Of a DNA stretch of 51,584 nt, positions 10,051 to 16,104 are shown piece after piece. Origin of the DNA: Streptomyces acidicola (GTDB lineage Bacteria > Actinomycetota > Actinomycetes > Streptomycetales > Streptomycetaceae); NCBI RefSeq assembly GCF_009377235.1, contig NZ_VMNX01000038.1, positions 1 to 51,584 of the forward strand. Reading direction: 5' to 3'. Each line of letters starts with the position of its first letter. The first letter of the stretch is position 1. Under the pieces are notes generated by a model. The model did no database searches and was not told the DNA's origin. It saw only the letters and a list, made by a program, of their open reading frames with translations. The position numbers were made by a program, and so were the translations under genes.

Positions 10051-10110
10051 GCGCTGCGCCGGCTGGGTTGGGTTCGCGTCTGCCGGGTTTGTGTGGGTGG
10101 GCGACTGCGG

Positions 10111-10235
10111 GTCCGTCGTGGTTGAGCGCAGTTCCCCGCGCCCCTGAAGGCCTCGGTTGCGCCCGGCGCTTTTAAGGGGCGCGGGGCTGTGTCGATATGC
10201 GGCTCCGCCGCGTGGGCGCGACCAGCCACACACAA
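10111..10235. repeat. Dispersed Streptomyces intergenic repeat (copy 1)
   Basis: The 326-bp gap between the two transporter pairs contains a 12-bp inverted repeat, CCCCGCGCCCCT at 10134-10145 and its complement at 10175-10186. Next comes a module of about 55 bp (about 10175-10231) containing GCGGCTCCGCCGC. That module recurs in opposite orientation at about 41999-42055 with very few differences. Such modules are common between Streptomyces genes. It may terminate transcription of the first pair. Confidence 0.85.
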
Positions 10236-10376
10236 CTCGCACACGGCGACCGGCAGAACCCGGCAGACGCTGAGCCGCTCCACCCCCGGAGGGAACCGTC
10301 AGCACCCCGATATGCTTCTTAACCCTTACGGGGGGCGTGCGCCCCGACGTCCTGAACCTTGTGATGGGTGCGGAGC

Positions 10377-11612
10377 ATGATCGAGGCAGTCGGCCTGACG
10401 AAGCGCTACGGCGACAAGACCGCCGTGTACAACCTTTCCTTCCAGGTGCGGCCGGGTACCGTCACCGGCTTCCTCGGGCCGAACGGCTCGGGCAAGTCGA
10501 CGACCATGCGGATGATCCTGGGCCTGGACAACCCCACCTCGGGGCAGGTGACGATCGGCGGCCACCCGTACCGGAAGCTGCAGAACGCCGCCCGCCAGGT
10601 GGGCGCCCTGCTGGACGCCAAGGCCGTGCACGGCGGGCGCAGTGCCCGCAGTCACCTGCTGTGCCTCGCGCAGCTGTCCGGCATCCCGGCGCGCCGGGTG
10701 GACGAGGTGCTGGGCGTCGTGGGTCTGCAGGACGTGGCCAAAAAGCGGTCCAAGGGGTTCTCGCTGGGCATGGGACAGCGGCTCGGGATCGCCGCCGCGC
10801 TGCTCGGTGATCCCCAGGTGCTGCTCTTCGACGAGCCGGTCAACGGCCTCGACCCCGAGGGCATCCTGTGGGTGCGGAACCTGATGAAGTCGCTCGCGGC
10901 GGAGGGACGGACCGTCTTCGTCTCGTCCCACCTCATGAGCGAGATGGCGCTGACCGCCGAGCACCTGATCGTGATCGGGCGCGGGCAGTTGCTCTCGGAC
11001 ATGAGCGTCAAGGACTTCATCGCGCAGAACTCGGCGGGCTTCGCAAGGGTCCGCACGCCCGACACCGAGCCGCAGCAGCGGGAGAAGCTGACGGCCGCCC
11101 TGACCGAGGCGGGCGGCCAGGTGCTGCCCGAGGCGGACGGTGGGCTGCGCGTGACCGGCCTGCCGCTGCCGCGCATCAGCGATCTCGCGCACGGCGCCGA
11201 CGTACGGCTGTGGGAGCTGTCGCCGCACCAGGCCTCGCTGGAGGAGGCGTACATGCGGATGACGCAGGGCGCCGTCGACTACCGGTCGACCATCGACCAG
11301 AAGGAAGGGCTGATGCAGCCGCTGCCGCCCGGTGCGCAGCCGCCGGCGCCGGTGCCGGGGCAGGGCCAGCCGGGGTGGTACGCCCCGCCGCCGCCCCAGC
11401 AGGGCGGCCAGCCGTTCGCGATGCCGCCGGGCATGCCCCAGGGGCAGCCGCCCGCGGGGCCGTACGGTGCCCCGCCCGCGCCCGGTGCGCCGGCCCCGGG
11501 ACAGCCCAACCCGTACGCCACCGAGGCCCCCGCGGGCCCGCAGCCGCCCGCACAGCCCTCCGCGCCCGCACATGCCCCCGCCGACCCGAACAAGCCCGAG
11601 GACGCCCGATGA
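10377..11612 (+). CDS. ABC-2 type transporter ATP-binding protein (second copy, Pro-rich tail)
   Basis: This 411-aa ABC ATPase is closely similar to the first copy over about 300 residues: Walker A GPNGSGKST, SLGMGQR signature, VLLFDEP Walker B. It differs by a roughly 100-aa C-terminal extension of low complexity rich in Pro, Gly, Ala and Gln, probably disordered. The ATG at 10377 (MIEAVGLTKRYG) matches the start of the first copy. Its stop overlaps the start of the permease (ATGA at 11609-11612). The Pro-rich tail continues in style into the N-terminus of the permease, as if a flexible linker had expanded across the gene junction. Confidence 0.91.
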   Translation: MIEAVGLTKRYGDKTAVYNLSFQVRPGTVTGFLGPNGSGKSTTMRMILGLDNPTSGQVTIGGHPYRKLQNAARQVGALLDAKAVHGGRSARSHLLCLAQLSGIPARRVDEVLGVVGLQDVAKKRSKGFSLGMGQRLGIAAALLGDPQVLLFDEPVNGLDPEGILWVRNLMKSLAAEGRTVFVSSHLMSEMALTAEHLIVIGRGQLLSDMSVKDFIAQNSAGFARVRTPDTEPQQREKLTAALTEAGGQVLPEADGGLRVTGLPLPRISDLAHGADVRLWELSPHQASLEEAYMRMTQGAVDYRSTIDQKEGLMQPLPPGAQPPAPVPGQGQPGWYAPPPPQQGGQPFAMPPGMPQGQPPAGPYGAPPAPGAPAPGQPNPYATEAPAGPQPPAQPSAPAHAPADPNKPEDAR

Positions 11613-12448
11613 GCACGCCCCAGCCTCCCGCGCCCCAGCAGCCCGCTCCCCACTGGCAGGGGGCGCCCGGAGTGTCGTACACGTCGCCGATCCCCGTCGT
11701 GCGCACCCACCTCGGGCACGCGCTCGCCTCCGAGTGGACGAAGATCAAGTCGGTGCGCTCGACGATGTGGACGCTGGGCATCTTCCTGCTGCTCGTCGTC
11801 GGCATCGGCTTCCTGGTCGCGACGCAGACGGAGGACGAGGCCTTCACGGACGTCCCGTTCACCGTCCCGGCCTTCTTCGGTCTGGTGCTGGGGCAGATCT
11901 GCCTCATCACGCTGGGCGTGCTGGTGGTCTCGTCGGAGTACGGCACGGGCATGATCCGTACGACGTTCACGGCCTCGCCGCAGCGGCACCGGGTGCTCAC
12001 CGCCAAGCTGCTGATCTTCTTCGCGGTTGCGTTCGTCGTGTCGGCCTTCGCCATCGGGCTGGTCGGCCTGTTCACTCAGAGCCTGCACGGCGACACCACG
12101 GGCAACGAGTGGGGCGGCACGGTCCTCAAGGGCGCCCTGTACGTCTCGCTGCTGGGCGTCCTCTCGCTCGCGGTGGGCTCGATGCTGCGGCACTCCGCGG
12201 GTGCGATCACCGCGATGCTCGGTGTCGTTCTGCTGCCCGCGATCCTGCCCGCGTTCCTGCTGTTCTCCGACAGCATGCGCAAGATCGGCGAGAAGATGCT
12301 GGACTACAACGCCCCCAACGCCCTCGCCAAGATCTTCGGGCTGGACAACGAGGCGGGCGGGGGCAACGCCCAGCTGGGCCTCCTGGTGGGTGTCACGGCG
12401 GCCGCGATCGTGGGCGCGTACGTGCTGTTGGAGCGGCGGGACGTGTAA
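11609..12448 (+). CDS. ABC-2 type transporter permease (second copy)
   Basis: A 279-aa permease. About 35 Pro/Gln/Ala-rich N-terminal residues are followed by HLGHALASEWTKIKSVRSTMWTL and about six transmembrane segments, ending in YVLLERRDV. It is paralogous to the permease at 9280-10050. The ATG overlaps the ATPase stop, so the two are translationally coupled. Substrate unknown. Confidence 0.9.
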   Translation: MSTPQPPAPQQPAPHWQGAPGVSYTSPIPVVRTHLGHALASEWTKIKSVRSTMWTLGIFLLLVVGIGFLVATQTEDEAFTDVPFTVPAFFGLVLGQICLITLGVLVVSSEYGTGMIRTTFTASPQRHRVLTAKLLIFFAVAFVVSAFAIGLVGLFTQSLHGDTTGNEWGGTVLKGALYVSLLGVLSLAVGSMLRHSAGAITAMLGVVLLPAILPAFLLFSDSMRKIGEKMLDYNAPNALAKIFGLDNEAGGGNAQLGLLVGVTAAAIVGAYVLLERRDV

Positions 12449-12499
12449 CGGCGGCAACCCACCGGTGAAACACCGCGCAACCGCACCGGACTTCACCCC

Positions 12500-12832
12500 C
12501 TAGAAGCGTGGCGCGTTACGGGACCGCTGCACCCTTGAGGTGCGGCGGTCCTTCGCGTTCCAGCAGGCCTTGTGCCAGTGGCGGCGGTCGTCGACGCCGG
12601 CGTGCTGCGGCCAGGCCACCACGTGCGGGACTCCGGAGGAGATCATCTGGTCGCAGCCCGGGCAGCGGTACGTCTTTCCCTCGGAGCTCGCCCCGGCCAC
12701 ATGGCGCACGCTCCAGTCCTCGCCCTGCCAGTTCTCGCTCGACTGCCAGCCGCCGTAACGGTCCGCCCGGTCCTCGTCGGCGCTCCGGCCGGACGAGTCG
12801 GCACCCTTGGGTCGATTGCGACGCGGGGACAC
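12500..12832 (-). CDS. Small conserved protein with a Cys/His metal-site pattern
   Basis: A 110-aa basic protein with the C-terminal pattern YRCPGCDQ...HVVAWP...HWHKACW (CxxC, then His and Cys), which looks like a zinc site. The GTG at 12832 is preceded by GAGG and gives SPRRNRPKG; longer in-frame starts exist, but the extra residues look non-coding. Streptomyces orthologues are usually labelled 'ATP/GTP-binding protein', but I see no P-loop. It is convergent with the transporter pair (52 bp apart) and divergent from the LLM oxidoreductase. Function unknown; the site suggests nucleic-acid or metal binding. Confidence 0.8.
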   Translation of the reverse strand: MSPRRNRPKGADSSGRSADEDRADRYGGWQSSENWQGEDWSVRHVAGASSEGKTYRCPGCDQMISSGVPHVVAWPQHAGVDDRRHWHKACWNAKDRRTSRVQRSRNAPRF

Positions 12833-13056
12833 AGAACACCTCACGGGGCTGTACAAGGGGGACGGGGTCGCGTCCAGCCTACGCGCGCCGACCACGGGTA
12901 CGCGTACTCCACGAACCGTCACAGACTCCCCTCCGCACGACGCATTCTGCAGACAATCCGCAAATCTCGCCGACAAGCCGTGTCTTCGTCACGTGTCAGG
13001 GGGTTATGCCGGGTGGGGGAGCTCCGGGTCGGGGCGCCGAGAAAGCAGGAAACGCG

Positions 13057-14085
13057 ATGCACGTTGGGACATTTGTACTTGCGGCCCAGTTCCCTGGACA
13101 GGGCCAGGGGGAGGCGCTCCACCGCGCCGTCCGGACGGCCGAGGTGACCGAGGAGGCCGGCCTCGACGCGGTCTGGCTGGCCGAACACCACTTCGTGCCG
13201 TACGGGACGTGTCCGTCGGCGGTCACGTTCGCCGCGCTCCTGCTCGGGCGCACCCGGCGGATCCGCGTCGGCACGGCGGTCAGTGTGCTCCCCACCGTCC
13301 ACCCGGTGGCGCTCGGCGAGCAGGCCGCGCTGCTGCACGTGACATCCGGCGGCCGCTTCTCGCTGGGGGTGGGACGCGGGGGGCCGTGGGTGGACCTGGA
13401 GGTCTTCGGGGCGGGGATCGAGGCGTACGAGAAGGGGTTCCCCGAATCACTCGATCTGCTGGTGCGGTGGCTGCGCCACCCCTCGGTGGAGGCGTCGGGG
13501 GAACGATTCGCCTTCCGTGAGGTCCCGGTCGTCCCCAGGCCCTCGGAGGTGCTGAGCGGCGTCCCGGGCCCGGAGGTCGTCGTCGCCTGCACCTCACCGT
13601 CGAGCGTCCGGCTCGCGGCCGAGCACGGCCTGCCGATGCTCCTCGGGATGCACGTAGGGGACGAGGAGAAGGCGGAGATGGTCGCACTGTGGCGCAATTA
13701 CGCGCGTGCGGCGGGCCGTTCGGCGGACGAGATCGCCGTTGCCGGCCATGTGTCGGCCGGTGTCTGCCAGATCGCGGACCGGCGGACGGACGCCGTCGAG
13801 GCGCTCACGAAGGCGATGCCGGGCTGGCTGAAGCACGGCCTGGACGCCCATGTGACGGTCGACGGCCGCGCCCGCGCGATGCGCGACCCCCTGGCGTACA
13901 CCGAACTGCTCTGCGGGCTGCACCCGGTGGGCACCCCGCGCCTGTGCGCGGACCGGCTGGCCGCGACGTCGGAGCGGACGGGCATCTCGCGCTTCGCCCT
14001 GCTCGTCGAGGGTTCGGGCGACCTGGCGGCCACCGAGGAGACCGTCCGGCGGCTGGGCGCCGAGGTGCTCCCCCACCTCGGCTGA
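13057..14085 (+). CDS. LLM-class flavin-dependent oxidoreductase (luciferase-like)
   Basis: A 342-aa TIM-barrel protein of the bacterial luciferase/F420 oxidoreductase superfamily. It shows AGLDAVWLAEHHFVPYGTCPS near residue 35-55, RIRVGTAVSVLPTVHPVALGEQAALLHVTSGGRFSLGVGRG, and a C-terminal barrel half with VEGSGDLAATEETVRRLG. The motif order matches FMN- or F420-dependent monooxygenases. The ATG at 13057 follows AGCAGGA; longer in-frame extensions upstream have no ribosome binding site and overlap the divergent gene. Substrate cannot be inferred. The gene ends 11 bp before repeat element A. Confidence 0.88.
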   Translation: MHVGTFVLAAQFPGQGQGEALHRAVRTAEVTEEAGLDAVWLAEHHFVPYGTCPSAVTFAALLLGRTRRIRVGTAVSVLPTVHPVALGEQAALLHVTSGGRFSLGVGRGGPWVDLEVFGAGIEAYEKGFPESLDLLVRWLRHPSVEASGERFAFREVPVVPRPSEVLSGVPGPEVVVACTSPSSVRLAAEHGLPMLLGMHVGDEEKAEMVALWRNYARAAGRSADEIAVAGHVSAGVCQIADRRTDAVEALTKAMPGWLKHGLDAHVTVDGRARAMRDPLAYTELLCGLHPVGTPRLCADRLAATSERTGISRFALLVEGSGDLAATEETVRRLGAEVLPHLG

Positions 14086-14096
14086 GCGGACGCGCC

Positions 14097-14330
14097 AGGG
14101 CCTGTTCTGAGTTCCCCGTCGTCCGCGCGAAGCGCGGGCGCAGCGCCCGCGGCGGAGCCGCTGACGTCCGCAGCCGGTGCGTGCCCTCGGCGTGCGGCGT
14201 CGCAGGTCATGTGGCGGAGCCACCTGTCCTGTGGCGTCGTGCGGCGAGTGGGGGTACCTCCCACGCCCTTGAGGCAGTGCGGGAGCATGCCGGGCGTCGG
14301 GGCGCAGGCGGGGAACTCAGAACAGGCCCT
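14097..14330. repeat. MITE-like element A with 22-bp terminal inverted repeats
   Basis: A 234-bp non-coding element bounded by perfect 22-bp inverted repeats (14097-14118 and 14309-14330; inner sequence CCTGTTCTGAGTTCCCCG). Inside are a small GCGGGCGC/GCGCCCGC hairpin (about 14135-14151), a longer imperfect hairpin centred on GTGGCGGAGCCAC (about 14210-14222), and GTGGGGGTACCTCCCAC. The internal 125 bp or so is about 85-90% identical by eye to element B (15862-16057), but the terminal repeats differ. It contains no plausible transposase. It fills most of the 330-bp gap between the LLM oxidoreductase and the SCO5389-family gene. Confidence 0.85.
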
Positions 14331-14415
14331 AGGGCCGCGTCCGGCGGGGAGCTTGCCGCCCCGGTACGAATGCACCTCCCGCGTACGGAGCGGCAAGCAG
14401 TGCGGCAAGCCCGCC

Positions 14416-14808
14416 TCAGCAGTCCCGGAGCTCCGGTGACTGGTTCAGCAGCTGGTTGCGCACGGAGGTGAAGCGAGCCAGCGTGTCGTCCACTGAGGGG
14501 TCCAGCGGAAACACGGCCACCCGGTGGCAGTTCTGGAAGGCCAATCGCACACCGAAGTGCCGTTGCAGCGCGCCGCGTATCGCGTCGCTCGCGAGCGCAC
14601 GCAGCAGCTGGCCACGTGCCTGCTCGTCCGGCGGGGGCGTCTGGTTGTCGGCGAACTCGCCGCCGTCGACCTTCAGCTGGGCCACCAGAGAACTGATCAT
14701 CTCCCATGCGTAGGGCAGGGAGGTCCGGACGCAGTCGACGAAGGCGGCTTCGTCGACCTCGCCTCGCTCGGCCTGTTCGAGTAGGGCCGGTGAGACGTCG
14801 AGCGACAT
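14416..14808 (-). CDS. SCO5389-family conserved protein
   Basis: A 130-aa acidic, probably cytoplasmic protein (MSLDVSPALLEQAERGEVDE...). No signal peptide, membrane segment or known catalytic motif is visible; two helical halves are joined by a Pro/Asp-rich linker. The ATG at 14808 follows AGAGGAGA, a strong ribosome binding site. It is recognisable as the conserved actinobacterial family named after S. coelicolor SCO5389. It is divergent from nucS (356-bp shared upstream region), which raises the possibility of a functional link to mismatch processing. That link is inference only. Confidence 0.8.
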   Translation of the reverse strand: MSLDVSPALLEQAERGEVDEAAFVDCVRTSLPYAWEMISSLVAQLKVDGGEFADNQTPPPDEQARGQLLRALASDAIRGALQRHFGVRLAFQNCHRVAVFPLDPSVDDTLARFTSVRNQLLNQSPELRDC

Positions 14809-15164
14809 GGGTTCTCCTCTCGCACCCCCGCCCGGGCGGGGGTTGACGGACAGGGAGGGAGTTCGCGATATCGAACACGCTGCGTACACGCACCGCGACC
14901 TCCCGTTTATACGTTAAGCACCGGGCGGGGGCCGCACCAGGAGAATGGGTATACGGGGAACTCCCACTAGGACCACAATCAGCCATTGCCGCAATCGGGT
15001 TGCCTCTGGCACATGCCGATCGACGGCACGCGCCGGGCGCGGGAGGCGCACGCCGGGCGGCATGGGGGTGTACCTGCACTTCCCCGGGGTCACTCAGGTC
15101 GCTCAAGGGGTTCTGAGGAGGGCGAATCGCGTACGGCGGCGGATGTCGAGTAGCGTTTCCGTCC
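14809..15164. promoter_or_regulatory. Divergent upstream region of the SCO5389-family gene and nucS
   Basis: This 356-bp stretch has no gene. A perfect 20-bp GC palindrome (CCCCCGCCCGGGCGGGGG core) spans 14824-14843, just upstream of the SCO5389-family ribosome binding site. A dyad, GTTCG-6-CGAAC, lies at 14861-14876. A possible minus-strand -10 (TATAAA) is at 14906-14911, without a convincing -35. The palindrome would form a hairpin in the 5' leader of the SCO5389-family mRNA. Confidence 0.45.
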
Positions 15165-15845
15165 ATGCGTCTCGTCATTGCCCGCTGCTCCGTGGACTAC
15201 GCCGGGCGGCTCACGGCCCATCTCCCCTCAGCCCCCCGTCTGATCCTGGTGAAGGCGGACGGCAGCGTCTCGATCCACGCGGACGACCGGGCCTACAAGC
15301 CCCTCAACTGGATGTCCCCGCCCTGCGCGCTGAAGGAGGGCGAGGGAGACGGTGAAGGCACGGCGGGCGTCTGGACCGTCACCAACAAGGCGGGCGAGAA
15401 GCTCATCATCACCATGGAGGAGGTCCTCCACGACTCCTCGCACGATCTGGGCGTGGACCCGGGCCTGATCAAGGACGGCGTGGAAGCGCACCTCCAGGAG
15501 CTGCTCGCCGACCGTATCGAGACCCTGGGCGAGGGCTACACGCTCATCCGCCGCGAGTACATGACCGCCATCGGCCCCGTCGACATCCTGTGCCGGGACG
15601 CCGACGGGCAGACCGTGGCCGTGGAGATCAAGCGGCGCGGCGAGATCGACGGCGTGGAGCAACTCACGCGGTACCTGGAGCTGTTGAACCGCGACCCGCA
15701 CCTCGCTCCCGTACGCGGCATCTTCGCGGCCCAGGAGATCAAGCCCCAGGCCCGGGTCCTCGCCACCGACCGCGGCATCGGCTGCACGGTCCTGGACTAC
15801 GACGCGCTCCGCGGCATCGAGGACGACAAGCTGCGGCTGTTCTGA
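15165..15845 (+). CDS. nucS: Mismatch-specific endonuclease NucS/EndoMS
   Basis: A 226-aa two-domain protein. The N-terminal beta-rich domain ([21 protein letters not shown]) is followed by a RecB-like nuclease domain with the catalytic pattern GPVDILCRD...[17 protein letters not shown] (Asp, Glu, Lys of the D-ExK motif). The extreme C-terminus KLRLF is the sliding-clamp (DnaN) binding peptide described for this family. NucS performs non-canonical mismatch repair in actinobacteria that lack MutS/MutL; its loss causes hypermutation and more homeologous recombination. Length is normal. The gene is bracketed, together with the divergent SCO5389-family gene, by two related repeats in the same orientation. 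Confidence 0.95.
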   Translation: MRLVIARCSVDYAGRLTAHLPSAPRLILVKADGSVSIHADDRAYKPLNWMSPPCALKEGEGDGEGTAGVWTVTNKAGEKLIITMEEVLHDSSHDLGVDPGLIKDGVEAHLQELLADRIETLGEGYTLIRREYMTAIGPVDILCRDADGQTVAVEIKRRGEIDGVEQLTRYLELLNRDPHLAPVRGIFAAQEIKPQARVLATDRGIGCTVLDYDALRGIEDDKLRLF

Positions 15846-15861
15846 GCGGCGACGCACCTCG

Positions 15862-16057
15862 GGGGCTTCTGACGGATCTCCGTGGAATAAGGAGCGGCGT
15901 TAGGTGCGTGCTCTCGGCGTGCGGCGCGGAGGGTCATGTGGCGGAGCCACCTGTCCCTGCGCGCCGTGCGGCGAGTGGGGGGTACCTCCCACGCCCTTGA
16001 GGCAGTGCGGGAGCGTGCCGGGCGTCGCGACGCCGCGGAGATCCGCCAGAAGCCCCC
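15862..16057. repeat. MITE-like element B with 22-bp terminal inverted repeats
   Basis: A 196-bp non-coding element with near-perfect 22-bp terminal inverted repeats (15862-15883 and 16036-16057, one mismatch; outer sequence GGGGGCTTCTG). Its core (about 15903-16033) matches the core of element A in the same orientation. It includes GTCATGTGGCGGAGCCACC, GTGGGGGGTACCTCCCAC and CGCCCTTGAGGCAGTG. The terminal repeats are unrelated to those of A. Hairpin arms differ from A in ways that keep pairing (AGGG/CCCT here, AGG/CCT in A). It starts 16 bp after the nucS stop. Confidence 0.85.
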
Positions 16058-16064
16058 TGGTTCC

Positions 16065-16094
16065 AGGGCCGGGTCCGCCAGCGGACCCGGCCCT
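16065..16094. terminator. Hairpin terminator between nucS and the ATPase gene
   Basis: A perfect 14-bp stem (AGGGCCGGGTCCGC and its complement) with a 2-nt CA loop. It lies between the convergent nucS and the minus-strand P-loop gene that stops at 16105, immediately after element B. It probably acts in both directions. Confidence 0.8.
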
Positions 16095-16104
16095 CGGTCG
16101 TTCG

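Noticed and set aside
12508..13056. N-terminal extension of the LLM oxidoreductase
   Set aside because: The upstream in-frame sequence is Arg/Pro-rich noise overlapping a divergent gene; the ATG at 13057 has a ribosome binding site and matches the family start.
14861..14876. LexA/SOS box near nucS
   Set aside because: The dyad is GTTCG-6-CGAAC, the opposite order to the actinobacterial SOS box (CGAAC...GTTCG).
14097..16057. Composite transposon carrying nucS
   Set aside because: No transposase, terminal repeats of the two elements differ, and nucS and its neighbour look vertically inherited core genes.
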